Source: Pseudomonadota bacterium
GTDB lineage: Bacteria; Bdellovibrionota; UBA1018
Direction: 5' to 3'
Assembly: GCA_027485695.1 (NCBI GenBank)
Contig: JAIXQO010000002.1
Location: forward strand, 496,001 to 560,000
DNA: 64,000 nucleotides
The position numbers were made by a program, and so were the translations under genes. The notes beneath the pieces were generated by a model. That model was not told where the DNA came from and made no database searches. It saw nothing but the letters and a program-made list of their open reading frames with translations. Position 1 is the stretch's first letter. Each line of letters starts with the position of its first letter. This document shows positions 9,388 to 16,975 of this stretch, piece by piece.

Positions 9388-10413
9388 ATGAAAAATTGGA
9401 ATATCGCGCTCCTGATCGTACTCATTGGGTCTTCGATCAGTTACGCTGAGCTCTCCGAGAGTGACCGCCAGATGTTGGATGAGGATCTCTCGTCGATTCC
9501 CTCGGCCTACTCGTTCTACACGCTCCACGGTCCTGAGTTAAACAAGGCTCCAGAAATCAAGATCTACGCGGAAAAGAACCGCCAACTCCCACCCGTGATC
9601 GAGCTGAAAAACTCGGTTTTTTGGATCAGTGGCAAACCGACCTGCCGACTATTTTCACCGAACCAAATCGACTTCGTATTCGCCGCCATCACCGAGGCAT
9701 GCCCGGCCAACGCGACCGCACCTTGCGAAAATCCAAAGCCCTGCGTTCCATTGCAGTCGTTTTTTATTCCTTTTGGTCGTCAGGGAACCATGCACGCGAT
9801 CCCCGTCCAGGCAAACGACGAATCAGCTGGATTTGCCGAACTTGCACAAACGACGAACCCCAAATCATTTCCCCACCCACTCTTCCTAGACCTCAAAGCT
9901 TGGACAACGCCGAGCCCGCTTTTTATTAGCCCGAGCAAACTACAAGAGGAACAGAAGAAAGAAGCTGCGACCTTCGTCAGCGATGCAAAGCTCAAAAAAT
10001 GGATCGTCGACACCAAAACCTGCTTCGAAAAAAACAATCTCAAATGCATCACTCAGCGATTCGGTACCGAAGTCAATCCCGATCAGATCCTGCTTTTTTC
10101 CTGGAACGGGGAAACTCCATTCACGTGCAAAAGCCTGAATATCGAGAAGAAAAAACCACAAGATCGCAAATTGCGTATTGCGGAAATCCTACCTTGCCTC
10201 TGGAAGACACCATTTGAATCTCTCAACGAAGCTGAGCAAAACCTGCTGAGCTCGTTCAAAGACTGCCTCACTCCCGAAGCCGTGATCGATGGCGACGTCA
10301 CAAAACTCCGCATCCTGAACAAAACCGAAGTCCTCATCAACAACGCTTGCACGCTGGTGCGCGAGGCGAACGGAGAGTTTCGATTCAAAGAATTTTCTGG
10401 CTACGGCTGTTAA
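9388..10413 (+). CDS. Exported Cys-rich protein, unknown function
   Basis: This is a 341-residue precursor with a signal peptide (NIALLIVLIGSSISYA). The mature part holds roughly ten cysteines spread along its length, including CPANATAPC and a terminal GYGC, suggesting a disulfide-stabilised periplasmic or secreted protein. No family was recognised. The ATG lacks a ribosome site but has a -10-like box six bases upstream. It is convergent with the exported protein at 10494-11144, with a shared terminator between them. Confidence 0.75.
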   Translation: MKNWNIALLIVLIGSSISYAELSESDRQMLDEDLSSIPSAYSFYTLHGPELNKAPEIKIYAEKNRQLPPVIELKNSVFWISGKPTCRLFSPNQIDFVFAAITEACPANATAPCENPKPCVPLQSFFIPFGRQGTMHAIPVQANDESAGFAELAQTTNPKSFPHPLFLDLKAWTTPSPLFISPSKLQEEQKKEAATFVSDAKLKKWIVDTKTCFEKNNLKCITQRFGTEVNPDQILLFSWNGETPFTCKSLNIEKKKPQDRKLRIAEILPCLWKTPFESLNEAEQNLLSSFKDCLTPEAVIDGDVTKLRILNKTEVLINNACTLVREANGEFRFKEFSGYGC

Positions 10414-10431
10414 GACAGACCCCTTAAATAA

Positions 10432-10470
10432 CAAGAGTCGGGCCACGCATTCCGCGGTCCGACCCTCTTG
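10432..10470. terminator. Bidirectional terminator between convergent genes
   Basis: CAAGAG at 10432-10437 pairs with CTCTTG at 10465-10470, and TCGGGCC/GGTCCGA extends the stem imperfectly. It lies between two convergent genes. T-runs are weak on both sides. Confidence 0.65.
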
Positions 10471-10493
10471 AGAATAGAAATCTTTAGAAAGAA

Positions 10494-11144
10494 CTACTTC
10501 GGCTGTTTTGCGAGCTCATCGGCTTCTGCTTCGGTCAAATCGCGAACCGTGCCGTAACCTTCAAAACCCGGGCCCATTTCGCCGATTCCGTCGACAGAGC
10601 TAAGATCCGACAAGAGCAGCCAGGCCTTTTTGCCGTTTTCACAAGTCATCTTGAGCCAGTCGTCTTGTTGAAACTCGATCTTGGAAACATCTTCTTCGAG
10701 GTGATCAAAAAGATCTTGTCCTTGATCGTACTCAACACCTTTGAAACGCACGCGGAAATAACCTTCGGAGAGGTAAACCAGGTGCTCGATTTTTTCGCCT
10801 TTTTTCACGGAAACCGGGGTCCCGAGATCGACCGGCATATCGAAATCAGCCTTCGCTGTGAATGGCACGACCTTCGCGAACGTGACATAAGAGATCTGGT
10901 TTTTTTGATTGCGGGACGAGTTCCAAGCCTGAATCACGGCGGCAAACGGAAGCTCACAGTCGATTTTGCGCGAAAGCGATGCATCCGGCGCCTTGCGGCC
11001 TTGAACCACGAGACCGCGTTTTACGACTGAAAATCCGGCGGGGTATTCTCCGGACCAAAACGGTGCACGATACCACGAGGAGTCGTATCCACCGGCGAAC
11101 GAGGACGAGACCAAAAACAGACCCAATATGAACATGTTTTTCAT
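10494..11144 (-). CDS. Exported protein, unknown function
   Basis: This is a 216-residue precursor with a short signal peptide (MFILGLFLVSSSFAGG). The mature protein shows segments such as VSVKKGEKIEHLVYLSEGYFRVRF that could be a small beta-barrel, SH3-like fold, but I do not recognise a named family. An AGGGGG ribosome site precedes the ATG. It is monocistronic, convergent with the exported protein on its other side, and downstream of queA on the same strand with an 80-base gap. Confidence 0.75.
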   Translation of the reverse strand: MKNMFILGLFLVSSSFAGGYDSSWYRAPFWSGEYPAGFSVVKRGLVVQGRKAPDASLSRKIDCELPFAAVIQAWNSSRNQKNQISYVTFAKVVPFTAKADFDMPVDLGTPVSVKKGEKIEHLVYLSEGYFRVRFKGVEYDQGQDLFDHLEEDVSKIEFQQDDWLKMTCENGKKAWLLLSDLSSVDGIGEMGPGFEGYGTVRDLTEAEADELAKQPK

Positions 11145-11224
11145 GAAAACCCCCTGTGAGAAAATTGAATAGGTTTCAACTATTACAGGGGGGAGTAAAA
11201 ATCACCTGGATTCTAGAACTGGAC

Positions 11225-12310
11225 TCAAAGGATCAACATCGCGTCGCCGTAGCTGAAAAAACGATATTCTCGCTCCACTGCCTGCCGATACGCCTCAAGC
11301 GCAAGCTCACGCCCCGCAAACGCACAGACCAACATCAGTAATGTTGATTTCGGCAGGTGGAAGTTCGTGAGCAGCGCGCCCACGACCTCGAAACCGCGAC
11401 CCTCAGGATGAATGAAAATGCTGGTGCGTTGCTCACCCGTGCGAAATTTTTTTGAATCTCGGTCCCATGCGCTCTCCAGAGTTCGAACACTCGTCGTTCC
11501 CACGGCAACAATCCGGCCGCCACTGGAGAGCTGGTTCTGAATTCGGTCCGCGGTCCCCTCGTCGAGGAAATAGCGTTCCTCGTGCATGGAGTGGCTGCGG
11601 ATATCCGAAGTTTTAACCGGACGAAAAGTTCCCAAACCTACATGAAGCGTTACTTCTTCGCGGCGTACACCGCGCGCGGCCAACCGCTCAAATACCGCCG
11701 GTGTAAAATGCAGTCCAGCGGTCGGGGCCGCGGCACTGCCTTCGGTCTTGGAGAAAACGGTTTGATAATTTTCTTCGTCCTCGGGCTTTAGCCCCCCCGC
11801 GCGCTCGATGTAATGCGGGAGCGGCAAATTTCCATAGCCCTGATCGACGGGATCGCTCTCGAATTGCACCACCACTGTGCCCGACGGCGACTCGCTAGAT
11901 CCTCGGACGAGCACGCCCGGGATGGGCTCGCGGGTCTCACGCGAGTCTTGGATCGCGATCTCCATTCCCGCCAGTTGGCGAGCCGAAGAACGGAGAAGTC
12001 CTTCCCAGGTCAGCGGAGCGATTTTCTCGAGTGCGACGAACTCAATTTCTCCGCCGATCTTGCCTTCGGGCAATCGGCGATGTCCTTTCATTCGAGCACG
12101 GATCACACGCGTGTTGTTCAGGACGATACTATCGTTCGAGCCAAGGTATTCGGGCAAATCGCGAAAGGTTCGATGACTGATCTCGCCGCTCGCTCGGTCG
12201 ACCACCAGAAGCCGCGAGGAATCCCGAGGCTCGACCGGCTTCTGCGCAATGAGACGCTCGGGCAGATCAAAATCATATGAATCGAGGGAGAACGGATCGA
12301 ATGGCACCAT
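11225..12310 (-). CDS. queA: S-adenosylmethionine:tRNA ribosyltransferase-isomerase QueA
   Basis: QueA transfers the ribosyl part of SAM onto preQ1-tRNA to give epoxyqueuosine. At 361 residues it is of typical length. It shows the family segments DYDFDLPERLIAQ near the start, LNNTRVIRARM, the TAGLHFT motif, HVGLGTFRPV, and the C-terminal TNFHLPKSTLLMLV. The start at 12310 has GGAG eleven bases upstream; an open frame continues 64 codons further but reads as non-family sequence. It acts on the product of Tgt. Confidence 0.96.
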   Translation of the reverse strand: MVPFDPFSLDSYDFDLPERLIAQKPVEPRDSSRLLVVDRASGEISHRTFRDLPEYLGSNDSIVLNNTRVIRARMKGHRRLPEGKIGGEIEFVALEKIAPLTWEGLLRSSARQLAGMEIAIQDSRETREPIPGVLVRGSSESPSGTVVVQFESDPVDQGYGNLPLPHYIERAGGLKPEDEENYQTVFSKTEGSAAAPTAGLHFTPAVFERLAARGVRREEVTLHVGLGTFRPVKTSDIRSHSMHEERYFLDEGTADRIQNQLSSGGRIVAVGTTSVRTLESAWDRDSKKFRTGEQRTSIFIHPEGRGFEVVGALLTNFHLPKSTLLMLVCAFAGRELALEAYRQAVEREYRFFSYGDAMLIL

Positions 12311-12438
12311 GACAGACTTCTCTCCTACCACAATTCCGTGTCGCTCGCTTGGCGTTCTGAAATTCCATGCCGTGGAGCAACCGAAACACGGCCCCATTGC
12401 TATTGAATTTTCCGAGTTCACCCGGTCATTTAGGACCG

Positions 12439-12467
12439 TTGCTTTCAATGGCGATATACGAGCTAAT
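12439..12467 (+). promoter_or_regulatory. Possible promoter of the AgmX/PglI lipoprotein gene
   Basis: TTGCTT (12439-12444), 17 bases, then GCTAAT (12462-12467), ending six bases before the ATG at 12474. If used, transcription would start on the start codon itself. Confidence 0.35.
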
Positions 12468-12473
12468 ATCCCT

Positions 12474-12833
12474 ATGAAACGAATTTTTCTCGTCGCGGCC
12501 ATGGTCCTCGTTCATTTGAGTAGCTGCTCTTCGACGCATAAGAAAACTCGCGAACTCACCCCCGGGCAAAAAGCCATCGAAGCCGAGATCCAAGAACATG
12601 CCGACGAATTCCGCGTCTGCCATAACAAAGGTCAAAATCAAAACGCGACCGGATTCATTCGAGTGGTTTTTGACGTTCATCAATCCGGACGTGTGATCGG
12701 AACGGGAATCCAAGAAGCGACACTGCAGGACTCCGTCGTCCAAGAATGCGTCCTGGGCGTGATTGAAAACATTCGATTCCCTGAACAGAAAACCAAGTCG
12801 GTTCAGATCACCTATCCGCTCATTTTTAATTAA
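12474..12833 (+). CDS. Lipoprotein with AgmX/PglI C-terminal (TonB-like) domain
   Basis: The product has 119 residues. A lipoprotein signal ends in LSSC (C18). The rest matches the short AgmX/PglI C-terminal domain pattern: a Cys in FRVCHNKGQ, then VVFDVHQSGRVIGTGI, a second Cys in VQECVLGVI, and IRFPEQ. That domain is common in myxobacterial and Bdellovibrio envelope proteins and resembles the TonB C-terminus. It probably sits on the outer or inner membrane facing the periplasm. The start was set at 12474 because it begins the signal peptide. It is divergent from queA. Confidence 0.82.
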   Translation: MKRIFLVAAMVLVHLSSCSSTHKKTRELTPGQKAIEAEIQEHADEFRVCHNKGQNQNATGFIRVVFDVHQSGRVIGTGIQEATLQDSVVQECVLGVIENIRFPEQKTKSVQITYPLIFN

Positions 12834-13111
12834 TTCCGCGGAAATTTGTCTTTAGTGGCGATTCAATCGCTCGGCGACTTCGGCGCTTTCATAGATCGCG
12901 CGATCCGAAATGGCTACCGCTGGGCCGAATGAATCAAAACCGTGCACGTGGTGCGTCCCAGCCTTGATCGGACACAGTGTCCTCGGAGTGTTTGATAAGA
13001 TTCGGTTCGATCCTCAAAAAACTCAACGCCATCGAGTCCACTTACCCATTTTTATCCTTTGAGTTTGGATTGAGCTATTTCGAGACCGAACTCACCTATA
13101 GGTCCCCCGCA

Positions 13112-13130
13112 TAGAACACCAGATGTTCTA
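13112..13130 (+). promoter_or_regulatory. Operator candidate 1
   Basis: TAGAACA and TGTTCTA are perfect complements around CCAGA. The half-site TAGAAC is shared with the second repeat 31 bases downstream, centre to centre, which is about three helical turns. Confidence 0.6.
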
Positions 13131-13143
13131 CTTAGCCACTATT

Positions 13144-13160
13144 TAGAACGGATCGTTCTA
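13144..13160 (+). promoter_or_regulatory. Operator candidate 2
   Basis: TAGAACG and CGTTCTA are perfect complements around GAT. The repeat lies eight bases upstream of the -35 hexamer, a position typical of activator sites. Confidence 0.6.
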
Positions 13161-13167
13161 TTTTAAC

Positions 13168-13196
13168 TTGTCGCAGTCATACATACTCTCTATATA
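13168..13196 (+). promoter_or_regulatory. Promoter of the TIGR02147 operon
   Basis: TTGTCG, 17 bases, TATATA, then six bases to the ATG at 13203. The spacing is ideal for a housekeeping sigma factor and predicts +1 at the A of the start codon. No Shine-Dalgarno sequence exists, so the mRNA may be leaderless. Confidence 0.55.
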
Positions 13197-13202
13197 AGCC
13201 GC

Positions 13203-14045
13203 ATGACCAGCGGCGTCCCTTACTACCGAAAATTTCTGAGCGAACGACTCGCGTCTCGCGTTCGCAAGAACGCACGTTACTCGCTTCGAAGTTTTGCGCA
13301 GAATCTGGGAGTGAGTGCGGGTACGATCTCGCAAATCTTAAATGGAACTCGCTCACCTTCGGCACGATTGATTGAACGATTCTTTGCCGCAACCCAGCCC
13401 TCATCCGAAGAAAAAGCCGAGTTCATTCGCTCGCTCTTTGAGGAAAAGAAGTCCCAGGGCAAAAAGCGAATTTCACCCAAAATCAAGCGTGCGGCCGAAC
13501 GAGCTTCATCCAGCCCATCCCCTATCTTGGCCTATGGTGCGATCGAACTCGATCGGTTCCATCTCATCGCGGATTGGTACCATCTCGCGATCTGGGAAAT
13601 GTCCGCTCGGAGGGATTTTGATCCCTCCCCGCAACGAATCGCGCAGAAACTTCGGATCTCCGTCATCGAAGCCAAACAAGCACTCGATCGACTCGAAGAA
13701 GCGGGGCTGATCGTTAAATTCCGCAATACTTACAAAAAAACGAAAAATCAGATCCAAACGAGCGACCTAAAGAATTCCACCCAAGCCCATCGCAAACACC
13801 AGGCGCAGATGCTCGAAAAAGCCGCATTCGCACTCGAGACGGTGCCAATCGAGAATCGCTTCCATGGCGGGATCATCATGAATATAGACCCTGCTCGCAT
13901 CGGCGAGCTTCGCGAAAAGGTTCAAGCCGCGCTTTGGAAAATCGCAGAATCGCTCAGCGGCGACGCCCCTTCTCAAGTGTATCAAGTTGGCCTCCAAATT
14001 TTTCCGTTAGAAACCGTTTCATCCCCGAAAGGCAGTCACTCATGA
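13203..14045 (+). CDS. TIGR02147/DUF4423 family regulator
   Basis: This 280-residue protein has the family's opening YRKFLSERLASR, a Cro/C1-like helix-turn-helix (YSLRSFAQNLGVSAGTIS, about 26-43) with NGTRSPS after it, and a DUF4423-type C-terminal half (AIELDRFHLIADWYHLAIWEM and IAQKLRISVIEAKQALDRLEEAGLI, which looks like a winged helix). The family is expanded in Bdellovibrionota and Fibrobacter; its ligands and targets are unknown. The ATG has no ribosome site but a promoter ends six bases before it. It overlaps the next gene by four bases (ATGA), so regulator and exported protein are probably co-translated. Autoregulation through the upstream repeats is inferred. Confidence 0.88.
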   Translation: MTSGVPYYRKFLSERLASRVRKNARYSLRSFAQNLGVSAGTISQILNGTRSPSARLIERFFAATQPSSEEKAEFIRSLFEEKKSQGKKRISPKIKRAAERASSSPSPILAYGAIELDRFHLIADWYHLAIWEMSARRDFDPSPQRIAQKLRISVIEAKQALDRLEEAGLIVKFRNTYKKTKNQIQTSDLKNSTQAHRKHQAQMLEKAAFALETVPIENRFHGGIIMNIDPARIGELREKVQAALWKIAESLSGDAPSQVYQVGLQIFPLETVSSPKGSHS

Positions 14046-15004
14046 AAACGCAATGGATCCTCTCTGTACTATTGGCCTCTTCTCATTTAGCCCACGCCGC
14101 TGGAGGTGGCGCTGGAACCCACGGTGGCGACATGCTCGTGTCCGAGTGGGTCGGCTCAGCACTTCGAATTGCAAAGGCAATTGATGATTACAAAACCGAG
14201 AGCGCTTGCAATGGCGTGACTGGCGATATTCTCCGAAGAGAAATCAGTGCGACCACGGTTCAGTCTGAATTCACCGTCAGCTGCGATGGCGGTGAACGAG
14301 ATGCCTGCTCGGACCGCGACACGAAAAAGACTACACTCTCTCGCTCTCGCATCTTTAACAAAGAGGATCCGTTGAATTATTTGACCGTGAATCTACACGA
14401 GTATTTTGTTCTAAAAGAAATTGAGAACACGAACGAATTTACTAAATCGCAAGCTTGCATTCAGCAAATTCAACTCAGTGGCGCCGACTTAAGTAAGCTG
14501 CGCTATCGAATCAATCCTCTGACTGGGATCATCAAGGAATTGCACACCAATCCAGACACCTATCTCAAGTGCGAGGTTGGCTGCATTCCTGGACGTTGCA
14601 CTGGGTCGGGCGACAATCTATACCTCGTATTTGCCGCTAGCGCCTTTCACGGTGACATTCTTAGAGAAACTCCATCGGGGCTCACTGAAGGCCTAACTAA
14701 ATTCGGGACACGAACAAACAAAATTGATTCGTGGGAGGCTGGATGGAAAGTAAAATACGATACTTTAACGGGTTCCACGTACGTGTCGAGAAATTACAGT
14801 TTGTACGAGAATTTTGTCGCCAACAACCTGAGAACTCCTCAAAACAAGCCTATCAAAAATTACACAATCACACAGTTCGGTTTGGCTTATGTGAACGATA
14901 GCGTTTTTGAATTAGTTTTTGCTTCAAAATTCGATCGCGAAACGCCCCTTCTCCTCGCCGGAAAATGTTCGGTAGTTCGCGAACGTCCCCTGTTTCAGCA
15001 CTAA
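14042..15004 (+). CDS. Exported protein coupled to the TIGR02147 regulator
   Basis: The product has 320 residues with a signal peptide (ILSVLLASSHLAHAA) followed by a Gly-rich AGGGAGTHGGD. Clustered cysteines occur (CDGGERDAC and CEVGCIPGRC), suggesting disulfides. No enzyme family was recognised. The start overlaps the regulator's stop (ATGA), and a terminator follows, making a two-gene operon. Its role is probably controlled by, or sensed through, the neighbouring regulator, but this is inference from gene order. Codon use looks slightly AT-richer than in the neighbours. Confidence 0.75.
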   Translation: MKTQWILSVLLASSHLAHAAGGGAGTHGGDMLVSEWVGSALRIAKAIDDYKTESACNGVTGDILRREISATTVQSEFTVSCDGGERDACSDRDTKKTTLSRSRIFNKEDPLNYLTVNLHEYFVLKEIENTNEFTKSQACIQQIQLSGADLSKLRYRINPLTGIIKELHTNPDTYLKCEVGCIPGRCTGSGDNLYLVFAASAFHGDILRETPSGLTEGLTKFGTRTNKIDSWEAGWKVKYDTLTGSTYVSRNYSLYENFVANNLRTPQNKPIKNYTITQFGLAYVNDSVFELVFASKFDRETPLLLAGKCSVVRERPLFQH

Positions 15005-15012
15005 AATCACGC

Positions 15013-15058
15013 ACCCCTGGGAATGGGTCTACCGACTGTTCTCAGGGGTTTTATTTTT
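15013..15058 (+). terminator. Terminator of the TIGR02147 operon
   Basis: ACCCCTG (15013-15019) and CAGGGGT (15043-15049) form the stem, followed by TTTTATTTTT. Its T-run overlaps the stop of the convergent SpoIID-domain gene, so it may serve both directions. Confidence 0.8.
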
Positions 15059-16334
15059 ACCAAGTCCGGCGAACGACCGCGTCCGGATAGTAGTGAGAGA
15101 GAATTTTGCGGGAGTTAAACCCTTCGCTGCCCATCTCCTTGGCACCCCACTGGCACATCCCCACTCCATGACCGTAGCCACGACCACGAAATACAACCGA
15201 GTCACCGTTCAGGGAAAAAATCTCGAAGTTCGTGCTCTTCAGCTCAACCGGTCCAACCCAGAGCCTGAACTTCTGTGCGGGGATCCGGCTCTTGAGCTCA
15301 TGAAGTCCGCCATTCCAACTCAGCAAAACTTCCTGAATCCGTCGCCCGCCTTTTTTGGCGAACGCGGTGAGCGTGAATTCCATTTCGCTTTTGCCGATGG
15401 TCGGGAACGGAAACTTGGGAAACTTGAGCCCCGCCAGGACGCGCTCGATGAGGGTTTTCTTGCTGAACACTCCCTCCCATGAGAACGCGGGCGAAGTCTT
15501 GCAGTACGGACAGACCACCTTGCGTTCGAAACCCGGCTCGGCTTTGCCCCACACTTCTTCAGGGAGCGCCGTCTCGCCGCCGCAAGTCGAATGGTAGTAG
15601 GCTTTCATCGGTTTCACGCTCGAACGAGCCGTCAAGATTTGACCGCGCGTCCGACTGACGCTTTGAGAGGCGAGGAAATCCTCTTTTTGCGCGCCTTCGT
15701 ACACTTGATCCTTGGTCGTGGACTCGAGATCAAAATGCTCTTGGGGACGCTTCTTCGCTTCGATGATCTCATGGTACGCGTACGTGCGCGCCGCCACGAC
15801 CTGGGCGTCAATCGCGTCGCGGTTCCAGCGCGAGTTGAATTCCGAATTCACCAGACCCTCGAGGTATTTCTCGATGGGTAGCTTGTTCACCGCCTCACAG
15901 CCGCGTGTGCCTTTGGCCCCGTAGAAATAAACCTGCGAACGAAAAGGGCGGTCTTCGATGCGAACAAAACCGGACGGAGATTCGACCCGAACGGGCGACT
16001 GCGCCTCATAACGAATCGAGGGATCCGACGCGAGCGTCACGCGCACCCGCCCGGATCCTGGGCAATCGATTTTCCATTCCGTGCCTCGATTGGCGGTGAA
16101 ACGGTGAGGACGAGTTTTGGATTTCGACCCAATGAACGCAGGCTCGCGCGTACTCAACGCTTGAAAAACGAGATCGTACCCACGGATTTCAAAGGTGTTT
16201 TTCCACTCACCGACTCGGACCCGGACCCAGGGCTCCACTCCACCCGGCACCCCTGCCTCGGGAACCGAAGCCAGAGATGGAATCCCAACCAGAAACAGAC
16301 CGAAGCCTAACGTGAGAATTCTTCCTGAATTCAT
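15057..16334 (-). CDS. SpoIID/LytB domain protein, exported
   Basis: This 425-residue precursor has a signal peptide (ILTLGFGLFLVGIPSLA). The SpoIID/LytB domain occupies the middle and C-terminus: LPIEKYLEGLVNSE, a segment AQVVAARTYAYHE, AYYHSTCGGET and the closing signature RGYGHGVGMCQWGA. A CPYC pair lies in the insert. SpoIID of Bacillus is a lytic transglycosylase acting on peptide-stripped glycan; LytB-type proteins enhance amidases. In a Gram-negative this is probably a periplasmic cell-wall enzyme. It is convergent with the TIGR02147 operon. Confidence 0.88.
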   Translation of the reverse strand: MNSGRILTLGFGLFLVGIPSLASVPEAGVPGGVEPWVRVRVGEWKNTFEIRGYDLVFQALSTREPAFIGSKSKTRPHRFTANRGTEWKIDCPGSGRVRVTLASDPSIRYEAQSPVRVESPSGFVRIEDRPFRSQVYFYGAKGTRGCEAVNKLPIEKYLEGLVNSEFNSRWNRDAIDAQVVAARTYAYHEIIEAKKRPQEHFDLESTTKDQVYEGAQKEDFLASQSVSRTRGQILTARSSVKPMKAYYHSTCGGETALPEEVWGKAEPGFERKVVCPYCKTSPAFSWEGVFSKKTLIERVLAGLKFPKFPFPTIGKSEMEFTLTAFAKKGGRRIQEVLLSWNGGLHELKSRIPAQKFRLWVGPVELKSTNFEIFSLNGDSVVFRGRGYGHGVGMCQWGAKEMGSEGFNSRKILSHYYPDAVVRRTW

Positions 16335-16499
16335 CTATATTTAGTGTAGATGAAGCTCGATCGTAGGCTCAAGCAAAAGCGACGAACCGAGGTATTCACT
16401 CAGGAGATAAAAATCGTGAGCGTCAAAACTCCGTTCCTCGAAAAACACGCGATCCACGCTATACTTATGTTCACCCGCGTTTTCGCCGAGGAAGTGACC

Positions 16500-16730
16500 A
16501 TGGATTTCACCCCAGAACTCAAAACCGAACTGAAAAAAGCCATCCGATTCTCCGGATTCGCGACTCTGATCGTCGTGACCATTCTGCTATTTCAGTTCCG
16601 CTCTCACACCATCAAGAACCGCTCGCGCGGACTCGCTTCCGAGTCCACGCAGTCTGAGTCTTGCGCCGTCTCCGATCAACTGTCGACCGGTAGCTCGTCC
16701 CGAACGACGGCTTCAAGCTGCGCGAACTAA
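16500..16730 (+). CDS. Small single-pass membrane protein
   Basis: The product has 76 residues: a short charged N-terminus, one membrane helix (FATLIVVTILLFQF), and a Ser/Thr-rich tail with two cysteines. Function is unknown. An upstream in-frame ATG at 16350 exists, but the ATG at 16500 has GAGGAA eight bases upstream and gives a sensible topology, so it was chosen. About 245 bases without a gene follow before the convergent metalloprotease. Confidence 0.55.
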   Translation: MDFTPELKTELKKAIRFSGFATLIVVTILLFQFRSHTIKNRSRGLASESTQSESCAVSDQLSTGSSSRTTASSCAN

Positions 16731-16975
16731 GAATCTCTGTTCCACGCTTGGTCAGTCGCATCTCTCCGCGCAGTACGGAATACTCCCCCATGCCGTTCGA
16801 CAGAGTCGGTCCGGAGCCTGACGCCGGTCGCGCACCATTCGTTCCCTGCCGTCAAGCGAGCGCTCTATCTAATGCGCAGATCAAGTGCGCCCGAGAATGA
16901 TGCTTACCGCAGACTGGCGAAACTCATTCGCAAGGAGTGCCTCTAAGTTTTGAGCTTCGTATTTCGTACCGAGAG

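Larger units (their letters stand above)
12834..13202 (+). other. Intergenic regulatory region ahead of the TIGR02147 gene
   Basis: No gene is seen in the 369 bases. The distal part (12834-13100) shows nothing recognisable. The proximal part holds two inverted repeats (13112-13130 and 13144-13160) and a good promoter (13168-13196) directly abutting the start codon. Confidence 0.6.

Noticed and set aside
16350-16499. Longer start for the small membrane protein
   Set aside because: The extra 50 residues are basic and without family character; the ATG at 16500 has a good ribosome site and gives a simple single-pass topology.
16731-16975. Possible RNA gene in the gap before the metzincin-like protease gene
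   Set aside because: No cloverleaf, promoter or terminator could be drawn; nothing beyond chance pairing was seen.
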